Part shown: one piece after another, positions 12,486 through 20,103 of the stretch
Numbering within the stretch: the stretch's first letter is position 1
Layout of the letters: each line of letters opens with the position of its first letter
Origin: CALXJM01 sp963930325
Lineage (GTDB): Bacteria; Bacillota; Clostridia; TANB77; CAG-508
Assembly: GCA_963930325.1 (NCBI GenBank)
Contig: CAWVME010000008.1
Span: forward strand, 1 to 26,650
DNA length: 26,650 bases
Direction of reading: 5' to 3'
Made by a program: the position numbers and the translations under genes
The notes under the pieces: model-generated
Told to the model about the DNA's origin: nothing
What the model saw: the letters and a program-made list of their open reading frames with translations, nothing else
Databases searched by the model: none

Positions 12486-12950
12486 TTATACAAGTGTAAT
12501 TGATTGAGTATTAAAAATTAAATAAAGTATACCTACTAAAATAGAGGTAGAAATACCGTAAACAAGAACAGGACCTGCTACTGTAAACATTTTTGCTCCA
12601 ACGCCCATAACATATCCTTCGGATTTATATTCAATGGAAGGAGAGACAATTGAGTTGGCAAAACCTGTAATAGGAACTAGAGAACCTGCTCCAGCAAATT
12701 TCCCAATTTTGTTAAATATATTTAAGGCCGTTAAAAGAGCACTTAGAAATATAAGTGAGATAGAAACAACTGTATTAGACATTTGCGTTTCTAATCCACG
12801 GTATTTGCAATATTCAAATATTATTTGACCTATAGAACAAATCAATCCGCCGACCCAAAAAGCATTAAAACAATTTTTGAAAATGGGTGAATTTGGCGAT
12901 TTTTGTTCAACATAATTTTGATAATCTTTTTTTGTTTCAATTGGTTTCAT
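12486..12950 (-). CDS. spoVAC: Stage V sporulation protein AC (SpoVAC)
   Basis: Membrane subunit of the SpoVA channel; in Bacillus SpoVAC acts as a mechanosensitive channel for dipicolinate release in germination. The 154-residue product has the N-terminal PNSPIFKNCFNAFWVGGLIC, GAGSLVPITGFANSIVSPSIEYKSEG and AKMFTVAGPVLVYG signatures. The ATG at 12948-12950 follows GGAGG at 6-nt spacing; the upstream TTG at 12962 precedes the Shine-Dalgarno. It is the first gene of the operon. A SigG promoter is expected; the nearest candidate -10 (CATATTT, minus strand) and -35 are poor matches. Confidence 0.96.
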   Translation of the reverse strand: MKPIETKKDYQNYVEQKSPNSPIFKNCFNAFWVGGLICSIGQIIFEYCKYRGLETQMSNTVVSISLIFLSALLTALNIFNKIGKFAGAGSLVPITGFANSIVSPSIEYKSEGYVMGVGAKMFTVAGPVLVYGISTSILVGILYLIFNTQSITLV

Positions 12951-13013
12951 AGATACCTCCAATAATTGGTTTGTTTTTAGGATTTCCCAAAAAAAAGAAA
13001 ATATGCAAAAGAA

Positions 13014-13053
13014 TATTACAAAAATATTACAATTGTATTACGATTGTGTTAAA
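13014..13053 (-). promoter_or_regulatory. Three to four TGTAATA heptamers at 11-bp spacing
   Basis: On the minus strand TGTAATA (13014-13020), TGTAATA (13025-13031), CGTAATA (13036-13042) and a weaker TTTAACA (13047-13053) lie exactly 11 bp apart. The layout matches the TGTAACA array at 4620-4659. It lies in the 12951-13221 gap between spoVAC and the divergent pilus locus. Which side it controls is not clear. Confidence 0.4.
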
Positions 13054-13057
13054 TATA

Positions 13058-13083
13058 TTGACTTTTAAATAAAAAAATATAAA
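13058..13083 (+). promoter_or_regulatory. Weak candidate promoter of the type IV pilus locus
   Basis: TTGACT (13058-13063) is followed by TATAAA at 13078-13083, a spacing of only 14 bp. No better pair is visible upstream of the first pilus gene. Confidence 0.25.
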
Positions 13084-13221
13084 ATAAAAGTATATATAGT
13101 GAGTTTATTTTACAGAAAACTACCACATATAACAGCTGATGCAAAAATAGGATAAAGTTCCATATATTTTTGATTGAATAAAGCTGAAAATAAGAATATA
13201 CATTTAACAAAGGAGAATACC

Positions 13222-14820
13222 ATGCCAACTTGCTTAGGTTTATATGTTGAAAAAAATTTAATTAAATATGCAAAGGTTTCAAAAGAACGTGAAGCAACCA
13301 AAGTAGAGGCATTTGGGGTAAAATTTTACGATAAATTAGGAGAAGCGATAGATCAAATCGTTAGTGAAACTTATAGTTATAAAATTCCGATTAGTATCAA
13401 TCTTTCAGACGAAATGTATAATTACTTTGAAATGTTTAGTATGCTTAATGACAAAGATATGAAAAAAGCGATTCAAACGGAATTTGATCTTTTGTGTGAT
13501 GAAAAAAAATTTAACAAAAATGCGATTGAATCACGTTATGTTTTGACGAATGATTTAGATGATAGAGATAAAACAAAAGTTTTACATGTTTCAATTAATA
13601 AAACGGAATTGGCAAGAAAGTCACAAGAATTAGATGGTTATAAGTTAACAACAATTACTGCATTGCCATTAGACATGCCAAACTTACTTGACTTAACGCC
13701 AAATGAAAATGCCGTTATTATTAATATGGAAGAACGAACTGCAATAACGACCATTACTAATGGACAAATTAACCGAATAGATACTATTGAACAAGGCTCA
13801 AAAGATATATTAGATAATATAAACAAAAAAGAGAATTCTTATGCAAAAGCTTATGAAATATGCAAAAATACTACGATTTATACAACTGATGGGCTACAGG
13901 AAAATGCCAGTGAATATCTAGAAGAGATCATGCCAACTATTTATACAATTGTAACAGAAGCAAAAAAAATTATAGAAGAAAATCAAATTGCAGTAGAAAA
14001 AATTTATATTACTGGAACATTAGCAGTAATTAATAATATTGATTTATATTTTCAAGAATATTTTTTAAATCAAACATGTGAGATATTAAAACCATATTTC
14101 TTGCCAAATACATTAGCAGCAGTTAACATTAAAGAATATATGGAAGTAAATTCGGCAATTGCTTTGGCTCTTCAAGGATTGGGCGAAGGACCAAAACAAA
14201 CTAACTTCAAAAGTGCAAAACTATCAGAGAATTTTGGAAAAGGCAAGAGAAAAAGAGGCAACGAAAAAATAAATTTAAAAGAAATGATAAAAAAAGGTCT
14301 TTCAGGAGCACTAGATCCTACTGAGTTTTGGCTATTAAGGGTATGTGGTGGACTTTTACTAGTTATACTTATTTATGGAATTAGTAGTTCTATACTTGCT
14401 AATCAAATTGAAGCCAAGTATGAAGAAGCAGAAAGCACTTATAAAGCGACACAGAGCGAGATAACTACTGTAGAATCAGATATTGACAGAGTAAAAAAAT
14501 TAACTAGCAACTACGATAAATTAAAACAAAATTTAATTGATTTAAATGAAAAATTAGCTGAAAGATTCAGAACTAAAAATGCTATACCAAACTTACTAAA
14601 CAAAGTAATGTTTGCTATACCAAATGGGGTACAAATTACATCTATTGAAAATACAACAGATAAACATATCGTAATAACAGCTCAATCGGAAAAATATGAG
14701 CAATTAGGACTTTTCATAGGGACAATAAAGCAATCTACAATTTTAACAAATGTAACATCGGATAGTGGAATAAAACAAGATTCCTTAGTAAAAGTTACGA
14801 TAGAAGGAGATTTACCATGA
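13222..14820 (+). CDS. PilM-PilN fusion, type IV pilus inner-membrane platform protein
   Basis: A 532-residue fusion. Residues 1 to about 340 have the actin-like PilM fold (LGLYVEKNLIKYAKVS start; a diverged phosphate-binding loop VIINMEERTAITTI with Asn where Asp is usual; KIYITGTLAVINNIDLY as the adenosine motif). After a basic linker, one membrane helix (about 370-392) leads into a coiled coil (about 395-450) and a small alpha/beta domain (AIPNGVQITSIE, then HIVITAQSEKYEQLGLFIGT), which is PilN-like. PilM is normally cytoplasmic and binds the N-terminal peptide of PilN; here the two are covalently joined. The ATG at 13222 follows AAAGGAG at 7-nt spacing. The stop overlaps the next gene's start by 4 nt (ATGA), so the proteins are translationally coupled. 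Confidence 0.85.
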   Translation: MPTCLGLYVEKNLIKYAKVSKEREATKVEAFGVKFYDKLGEAIDQIVSETYSYKIPISINLSDEMYNYFEMFSMLNDKDMKKAIQTEFDLLCDEKKFNKNAIESRYVLTNDLDDRDKTKVLHVSINKTELARKSQELDGYKLTTITALPLDMPNLLDLTPNENAVIINMEERTAITTITNGQINRIDTIEQGSKDILDNINKKENSYAKAYEICKNTTIYTTDGLQENASEYLEEIMPTIYTIVTEAKKIIEENQIAVEKIYITGTLAVINNIDLYFQEYFLNQTCEILKPYFLPNTLAAVNIKEYMEVNSAIALALQGLGEGPKQTNFKSAKLSENFGKGKRKRGNEKINLKEMIKKGLSGALDPTEFWLLRVCGGLLLVILIYGISSSILANQIEAKYEEAESTYKATQSEITTVESDIDRVKKLTSNYDKLKQNLIDLNEKLAERFRTKNAIPNLLNKVMFAIPNGVQITSIENTTDKHIVITAQSEKYEQLGLFIGTIKQSTILTNVTSDSGIKQDSLVKVTIEGDLP

Positions 14821-15587
14821 AAAAAATATTAATGGGAATTTTAATAGCCTTTTTATTGCTAATTACATTTTTCATGCTAACAGGTAGAGTGAAAATTGGG
14901 GAATGGAAAATATTAGGAATAGAAGATATTAAAAATGAAAATGAAAAATTAGATAGCAAGATAGAAGACATCTCTAAACTAACGAGTGTAACTTATCCGC
15001 AAAAATATAAAGAGCTAGAAAGCGCACAAAAAAGTTTGCTCCAATCAAAACAAGATTATGAAGATAAACTTGCTTATAGTACAGAAAGTGAAATAGAAAG
15101 TGCAAACCGATTAGAAAACTATAACATAGAGTTTTTATGGAACAAAATTGGAACATATGCTACTAAACAAGGAATAGGACTTAAATTAGAAATACAAAAT
15201 GGTAGCTCTCAAGATTTAAAGAATATAGTTTTTTCAGCAACAGGCAAATACATTCCAATTACTGACTTTATTTATAGTATAGAAGATGATGATGAATTAG
15301 GATTTTCTATAGAAAACTTTAAATTAGTACCAAACACAGAGGATGGCTCAGTGCTTCTAGCAACTTTTAAGGTAACAGATATTGCAATTAATATAAAAGA
15401 ATTAACAACAACTGCAACACAAGATACAACTGCAACAGAAAATGGGACAAATACCACGACAACTAATACGAGCAATAGTACAAGTAACAATACAACAAAT
15501 AGCATGAGTAATAATACTGTAAATAATACAACAAATAGCACAAGCAATAATACTGTAAATAATACAACAAATAATACAAGCAGATAA
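14817..15587 (+). CDS. PilO-like type IV pilus protein with repetitive Asn/Thr/Ser tail
   Basis: A 256-residue bitopic protein: membrane helix at about 4-22, coiled coil (about 38-100), then a ferredoxin-like PilO-type domain (about 105-195; FLWNKIGTYATKQGIGLKL, then ITDFIYSIEDDDELGFSIEN). With PilM and PilN it forms the alignment complex of type IV pili. The last ~55 residues are almost only N, T and S and come from a 36-bp tandem repeat. Such a tail is unusual for PilO and would extend outside the membrane. The ATG lies in the 4-nt overlap with the pilMN stop. Confidence 0.8.
   Translation: MKKILMGILIAFLLLITFFMLTGRVKIGEWKILGIEDIKNENEKLDSKIEDISKLTSVTYPQKYKELESAQKSLLQSKQDYEDKLAYSTESEIESANRLENYNIEFLWNKIGTYATKQGIGLKLEIQNGSSQDLKNIVFSATGKYIPITDFIYSIEDDDELGFSIENFKLVPNTEDGSVLLATFKVTDIAINIKELTTTATQDTTATENGTNTTTTNTSNSTSNNTTNSMSNNTVNNTTNSTSNNTVNNTTNNTSR
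15492..15583 (+). repeat. 36-bp coding tandem repeat (2.5 units)
   Basis: Units at 15492-15527 and 15528-15563 differ at only a few positions, and a partial unit follows to 15583. Each encodes a 12-residue N/T/S block. Length variation by slippage would stay in frame. Confidence 0.85.
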
Positions 15588-15611
15588 AATTATGGGAAAG
15601 GAAAAGTAAAA

Positions 15612-16010
15612 ATGAAAACTGTTATAAAAGAAGCCTTTATAATGATTTTATTGTTAATTGTTTTACTATTAGTTTTTGGAATTGTATTTTATGATTATAT
15701 TCCAACTGGTAAAGTAATTCCAAATAAAATTGAATACAAAATACCAGATGAAATTGCAAGAGAATTGGAAGAATTCGATATAGAAGAAAATTCTCCAACA
15801 AATATAGTATATGAAATAACCGCAACTGACTTAACAGATTATGAAAAAGGAAAAATAAATCCTTTTGCAGCAACAGCATCAAATAATGTTACAAATAACA
15901 ATACTACTAATAATACAAATTCGAACAGTACATCCACAAACTCGAACAATTCAGGGTCAAGTTCAGATGTACCAACAGGAAACTTTTTCAACACAGGTTC
16001 AACAAAATAA
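15612..16010 (+). CDS. Small membrane protein of the pilus locus, PilP-like position
   Basis: A 132-residue protein with one N-terminal membrane helix (about 9-27), a short folded part (PTGKVIPNKIEYKIPDEI, then ATDLTDYEKGKINPFA) and an N/T/S-rich tail (about 89-122). The KGKINPFA stretch recalls the segment near the start of PilP-type proteins, and the position after pilO agrees, but homology is not certain. Like PilO it ends in a low-complexity extracytoplasmic tail. GGGAAAGGAAAAG lies upstream of the ATG at 15612. Confidence 0.6.
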   Translation: MKTVIKEAFIMILLLIVLLLVFGIVFYDYIPTGKVIPNKIEYKIPDEIARELEEFDIEENSPTNIVYEITATDLTDYEKGKINPFAATASNNVTNNNTTNNTNSNSTSTNSNNSGSSSDVPTGNFFNTGSTK

Positions 16011-16017
16011 TTTTGGT

Positions 16018-16040
16018 TATATTTAATATAATTAAATATA
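16018..16040. other. AT-only hairpin before the first pilin gene
   Basis: Perfect 10-bp inverted repeat TATATTTAAT and ATTAAATATA with a 3-nt loop, between the PilP-like stop and the pilin Shine-Dalgarno. It may help separate or stabilise the strongly needed pilin message. Confidence 0.5.
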
Positions 16041-16073
16041 TACAATATTTCAAAAGAAAAGGAGGAATTTTTT

Positions 16074-16574
16074 ATGTTTAAATCAGAGAAAGGTATTACA
16101 TTAGTAGCATTAGTTATTACAATTATTGTGCTATTAATATTAGCAGGTATAACATTAATGCTTGCTTTAGATGATAATGGAATACTAGGACAAGCTGAAA
16201 ACGCTAGAATGGTACAAATCGAAGCTGATACAAAAGAAACTATGGAATTAGCAATTTTGGCAGCTAAAACAGAAATGGCAGCAAAAGTTGCTTCTAATGG
16301 TTCAACAACATTTGAAGCAGATGACGTAGTAGCTATGCTAGAAGCTTCTTTACCATCAAGTGGCTATGATGTAACTGCTCCAGCAGACGGTAATCCAGGG
16401 GAAATAGTATATTCTGGACAAAACTATAAAGGAGCTACAGACCAAGCTACAGCAGAACTAACATATACATGGACACTTACAACAACTGGACAAACAATTC
16501 AAAATGGAACATACTCAACAAATGCAACAAATTCACCTATGTATGTAGCACCACCACCACCATCAGGAACATAG
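16074..16574 (+). CDS. Type IV prepilin-like protein, copy 1
   Basis: A 166-residue prepilin with a short positive leader MFKSEKG, a predicted prepilin-peptidase cut after Gly7, and the hydrophobic stem ITLVALVITIIVLLILAGIT. The usual Glu at position 5 of the mature protein is Ala, as in a large clostridial pilin/pseudopilin group. The stem is followed by an alpha-helical spine with EAENARM-like residues (GQAENARMVQIEADTKET) and a variable C-terminal domain ending in PPPPSGT. AAGGAGG precedes the ATG. The next gene is a close tandem paralog, so these are likely the major pilins. Confidence 0.88.
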   Translation: MFKSEKGITLVALVITIIVLLILAGITLMLALDDNGILGQAENARMVQIEADTKETMELAILAAKTEMAAKVASNGSTTFEADDVVAMLEASLPSSGYDVTAPADGNPGEIVYSGQNYKGATDQATAELTYTWTLTTTGQTIQNGTYSTNATNSPMYVAPPPPSGT

Positions 16575-16592
16575 AATAAGGAGGAATTTTTC

Positions 16593-17096
16593 ATGTTTAA
16601 ATCAGAAAAAGGTATTACATTAGTAGCATTAGTTATTACAATAATAGTGCTATTAATATTAGCAGGTATAACATTAATGCTTGCTTTAGACGATAATGGA
16701 ATACTAGGACAAGCTGAAAATGCTAGAATGGTACAAATTGAAGCCGATACAAAAGAAACTATTGAATTAGCGATTTTAGCAGCTAAAACAGAAATGGCAG
16801 CTAAAACAGCTTCTGTTGGAACAACAACATTTACACCAGCAGAAGTAAAAACAATGCTAGAAGCATCATTACCAAAGAAAAGTGATGACACTAGCGACTA
16901 TGAAGTAACTGCACCAGCAGCTGTTGGCGGATCAGGATCAATAGTGTATTCTGGACAAAACTATAAAGGAGCTACAGACCAAGCTGATGCGCAATTGACA
17001 TATACATTTACACTTTCTGCAACTGGGCAAACAATTTCAAATGGAACATATACAACAAATGCAACAAATTCACCTATGTATGTAGCAGGAACATAA
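16593..17096 (+). CDS. Type IV prepilin-like protein, copy 2 (tandem paralog)
   Basis: A 167-residue paralog of the gene just upstream. Residues 1 to about 66 are almost identical, and the end (IVYSGQNYKGATDQA, then NGTYTTNATNSPMYVAGT) is strongly conserved. The middle (about 70-110) differs in sequence and length. The proline block PPPPS of copy 1 is absent. DNA identity includes the Shine-Dalgarno region AAGGAGGAATTTTT, which shows a recent duplication. The same cleavage site after Gly7 is predicted. Confidence 0.88.
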   Translation: MFKSEKGITLVALVITIIVLLILAGITLMLALDDNGILGQAENARMVQIEADTKETIELAILAAKTEMAAKTASVGTTTFTPAEVKTMLEASLPKKSDDTSDYEVTAPAAVGGSGSIVYSGQNYKGATDQADAQLTYTFTLSATGQTISNGTYTTNATNSPMYVAGT

Positions 17097-17122
17097 GATT
17101 GAAAATCTAAAAAACAACTATA

Positions 17123-17186
17123 AGGCATATACAAAAGTGTATATGCCTCTCTTAATATAAAATGTGATATTTTGTATTAAGAGAGG
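17123..17186 (+). promoter_or_regulatory. Two overlapping hairpins between pilins and prepilin peptidase
   Basis: Hairpin 1: AGGCATATACA (17123-17133) with TGTATATGCCT (17138-17148), 4-nt loop. Hairpin 2: CCTCTCTTAATA (from 17146) with TATTAAGAGAGG (to 17186), with further A/T pairing inside. They share CCT at 17146-17148 and so compete. Neither has a clean T run. They may reduce read-through from pilin genes into the peptidase gene. Confidence 0.55.
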
Positions 17187-17236
17187 TATATAAGCTAAAA
17201 AGGGAGGAAAGTTGGTATTAAACTAACAAAAGAAAA

Positions 17237-18037
17237 ATGGAGATAATATTATATGGAATAATATTTATTATAGGAATTCTAATTGGAAGTTTTTGCACGC
17301 TTGCTGTATATAGAATTCCACTTGGAAAAGATATTACTCATGAACGTTCATTCTGCCCTAATTGCAATCATAGATTAGAATTTTGGGATTTAATTCCAAT
17401 CGTAAGCTATTTAGCATTAGGAGGAAAATGCAGGTATTGTAAAGAAAAAATAAGAATACGCTATTTACTATTAGAAATTGCTTCTGGAATCATATTTTTA
17501 TTACTTGCACTTTCTATGAATATTCATTTAGAAAATATATTAATAAATGCAGAAGAAACTATACATGGAATAGTTCTATTGGGATTTGGAATTTTATATT
17601 TTACTACCTTGATACTTATTGCAGGAATTGACAAAGAGAGAACTGAAATAGCGAAACCAGTATTACTATTTGGACTTATTATTTTAGGAGCATATATTTT
17701 ATATCTATATATGGTTAAAAATATTCCTGTATATAAATACATGATATATCTTATTTTTATGCTTATAATTATTTTATTAGATATCTGTCTAATGAAGAAA
17801 AAGAAGAAAGAAAATTATACAATATCTATTTTACTATTATGGATTTATATGCTAGCTTTTACGAATACGGATGTAATGCTATTTACGATTATTGCTACAT
17901 TGATCTTTATTGCAATACATTCTATAGCACATAAACTAGAAACAAAAGGAAAAGAAAATATTAAAGTTCCAATTGGATTTTATATGGTAATTAGTAATAT
18001 ATTTTTTACTATTCTAGCTAATTTTTTAGCTAGATAA
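17237..18037 (+). CDS. pilD: Prepilin peptidase / N-methyltransferase (PilD/GspO family)
   Basis: Polytopic membrane aspartyl protease that cuts prepilin leaders and methylates the new N-terminus. In this 266-residue protein the N-terminal domain has FCPNC and CRYC zinc cysteines (Cys40, 43, 65, 68) and PIVSYLALGGKC. About seven membrane segments follow. The first catalytic Asp is probably Asp132 in AGIDKERTEI. The second, normally in a G-x-G-D motif, seems to be Asp212 in NTDVML, so the glycines are lost. The ATG at 17237 lacks a good Shine-Dalgarno. The strong GGGAGG at 17201-17206 is 30 nt upstream and faces a tiny frame (TTG at 17212 to TAA at 17224-17226), so start by coupling is possible. 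Confidence 0.9.
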   Translation: MEIILYGIIFIIGILIGSFCTLAVYRIPLGKDITHERSFCPNCNHRLEFWDLIPIVSYLALGGKCRYCKEKIRIRYLLLEIASGIIFLLLALSMNIHLENILINAEETIHGIVLLGFGILYFTTLILIAGIDKERTEIAKPVLLFGLIILGAYILYLYMVKNIPVYKYMIYLIFMLIIILLDICLMKKKKKENYTISILLLWIYMLAFTNTDVMLFTIIATLIFIAIHSIAHKLETKGKENIKVPIGFYMVISNIFFTILANFLAR

Positions 18038-18056
18038 AGAAAATGAGGTTTTCTTT
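18036..18056 (+). terminator. Weak A/T hairpin after pilD
   Basis: AAAGAAAA (18036-18043) with TTTTCTTT (18049-18056), 5-nt loop, overlapping the pilD stop codon. It is a partial terminator at most. Confidence 0.35.
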
Positions 18057-18146
18057 TGATATTTAAACATTACTTGTTTTTAAAAATTCATGTTAATGTT
18101 AAGGTTCGTAATACTTTATAAAATAACTATACAAAGGGGAGACAGT

Positions 18147-19991
18147 ATGCAGAAAAAATTTAAAAATTTGAAAAATAATGAACAGGGTTTTTCGGGAGTA
18201 GATTTAGTAGTAGCAATGGCTGTAATTGTTATATTTGTACCACTAATTTCAACATTGTTTGTTAACATTTATATGAACTGGATGACAACTAAAAGAAATG
18301 CACAGGCGAATGCATATGCTACGCAAATTATAGAGACAGTAGAAGGCATGTACTATGATGAAGTAACACAAGAAGCATTAGATAAGGTTGTTACAGACTT
18401 AAATATTCCATCAGGATATCAGGTAGAAGCTACTATAACAAACTATAATGAAGAAGATACTAACAAAGAAGATTTAGTAAAAACAGTAACGATTTCTATT
18501 AGTTATAATGTAGACAAACAGCTTGATAATGTTACAATGCAAACAGTGAAGTCAAAAGAGATATTGATTACCCCGAACACACCACAATTATCGCAAGGAA
18601 TGGTACCAGTAAAATATATTTCTACAGGATTAGATAGTGGATATTGGCAAATTACTTCTGAAAACGATAGCCAGTGGTATAGTTATGAAAACAAACGTTG
18701 GGCAAATGTAATGCTATTAGATTCACTAGAGGTGGAGAACATTGATGATACAACAGCAGTGCCAGTAGAAAACCTTGTAGGAAGAAAAGTAATAACACCG
18801 GGAAGCATGTTTATATGGATTCCGAGATATGCTTATAGAATTACTTATTATGGAGATGAAGAAGGATTAAAAAATAAAGATGAAAGTAAAATAACAGGAT
18901 ATTCGAATAAAAATGGAATTGTCAATGCTGATGGAACTACAGTAAATAGCGATGCAAAAACAGTTTATGCAGATATTGATATTAAATTTTTATATAGCAA
19001 TACAAATAATTATATTGATTCGGATAAAATATATGATATTGCACAAACAGATTATATTATTCACCCTGCTTTTCAAGACGGTACAAATAATAATTTTCAA
19101 AATGGAGAGTGGGATAAAGAAATTACAGGCATTTGGGTATCTAAATATGAAGCTGGATATGCGGGAGGAAATAATTATATTCCTGTCCAAGAAACGAGTT
19201 ATACTTATACAGGAAACTACAATGGAGTACAAAACTTTTATGGAAATATCACAGCAGGAAGTACTACTATGAAATTTCCAGTATTTACTCCAGAAACATT
19301 GGCATATAATAATATATCTGTAGGAGACATGTATACATTAGCAAAAAGCCTAAATGAAGAGAATAATCCATATGGTATTACTGCAAGTACAGATAGCCAT
19401 TTGCTAAAAAATAGTGAATGGGGAGCAGTAAGTTATTTAGCACATAGTAAATATGGAAGAGATACTGAAAAAATAAGCTATAATAATATATGTATAGATA
19501 GCACAATATCTTATGCTGTTACTGGATATGCAGGAGAAAATACTGATAGTATGGTAAATCGAGTGAGCTTAGAAAAACTAAAAACAGGAGATACTGGCTC
19601 ATATGTATGGAAAACAAATAGGGGAATGCTTGCTAGTACAACTGGGAATGTATATGGAATTTTTGATTTAAGTGGTGCTTCATGGGAAATGGTGTCGGCT
19701 TATATACAAGATGGAGATATAAGCTATGGAAATGCTTTAGCTGAAACGTCTCAGAGCAGTAAATATGTAACAATTTATGGATTAAATGAAACGAAAATAG
19801 GAGATGCAACTAGAGAAACTAGCAGAATACAAGGACAGAGCTATGTGCTTGGAACTACTGGACAAGCTTTTGTGTGCAGAGGAGGATCTATTGATTCATT
19901 ACGAGGAGAAAGCGGAATTTTTTGCATATCTTCTCAAAACGGAGCAGCTAGTTATAAAAATAGTTTTCGTGTAACATTAATTGTAAGATAA
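18147..19991 (+). CDS. Large minor pilin with C-terminal formylglycine-enzyme/C-type-lectin-like domain
   Basis: A 614-residue protein. The N-terminus is a prepilin: basic leader ending NNEQG, predicted cut after Gly14, then FSGVDLVVAMAVIVIFVPLI, with Asp at mature position 5. A pilin-like part runs to about 160. From about 200 to the end lies a domain with MFIWIPRYAYRITYYG, ITGIWVSKYEAGYAG, LLKNSEWGAVSYLA, GNVYGIFDLSGASWEMV, CRGGS and a final FRVTLIV. These are hallmarks of the SUMF1/FGE-sulfatase branch of the C-type lectin fold, which is also used for variable ligand binding. A role as pilus-tip adhesin is inferred. The ATG at 18147 follows AAAGGGGAG. No reverse transcriptase lies nearby. 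Confidence 0.8.
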   Translation: MQKKFKNLKNNEQGFSGVDLVVAMAVIVIFVPLISTLFVNIYMNWMTTKRNAQANAYATQIIETVEGMYYDEVTQEALDKVVTDLNIPSGYQVEATITNYNEEDTNKEDLVKTVTISISYNVDKQLDNVTMQTVKSKEILITPNTPQLSQGMVPVKYISTGLDSGYWQITSENDSQWYSYENKRWANVMLLDSLEVENIDDTTAVPVENLVGRKVITPGSMFIWIPRYAYRITYYGDEEGLKNKDESKITGYSNKNGIVNADGTTVNSDAKTVYADIDIKFLYSNTNNYIDSDKIYDIAQTDYIIHPAFQDGTNNNFQNGEWDKEITGIWVSKYEAGYAGGNNYIPVQETSYTYTGNYNGVQNFYGNITAGSTTMKFPVFTPETLAYNNISVGDMYTLAKSLNEENNPYGITASTDSHLLKNSEWGAVSYLAHSKYGRDTEKISYNNICIDSTISYAVTGYAGENTDSMVNRVSLEKLKTGDTGSYVWKTNRGMLASTTGNVYGIFDLSGASWEMVSAYIQDGDISYGNALAETSQSSKYVTIYGLNETKIGDATRETSRIQGQSYVLGTTGQAFVCRGGSIDSLRGESGIFCISSQNGAASYKNSFRVTLIVR

Positions 19992-20103
19992 AAAAAGTTG
20001 GTAATTTTATGCAATTTGTAGAAAAATATATAAAAAAATAAATTTATGGTGTATAATTATACTATAACTAATACAAATGGAATTAACAAAGGAGGAAAGC
20101 TAT

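Noticed and set aside
12970..13035. SigG promoter for spoVAC
   Set aside because: CATATTT is only a partial -10 and the nearest -35-like GTAATA has a 19-bp spacing; regulation by SigG is expected but not readable.
15272..15547. 91-codon minus-strand frame of Val and Leu
   Set aside because: It is the antisense shadow of the Asn/Thr-rich PilO tail.
15492..15583. Possible CRISPR or regulatory direct repeats
   Set aside because: The 36-bp units are adjacent without spacers and stay in frame inside pilO; no cas genes are present.
19600..19991. Diversity-generating retroelement variable region
   Set aside because: The fold is suitable, but no reverse transcriptase, no template repeat and no A-rich mutable codon pattern are visible in the window.
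20042..20076. Promoter directly upstream of pilB (GTATAATTATAC)
   Set aside because: The TATAAT is part of a 12-bp A/T palindrome and no -35 is found at suitable spacing.
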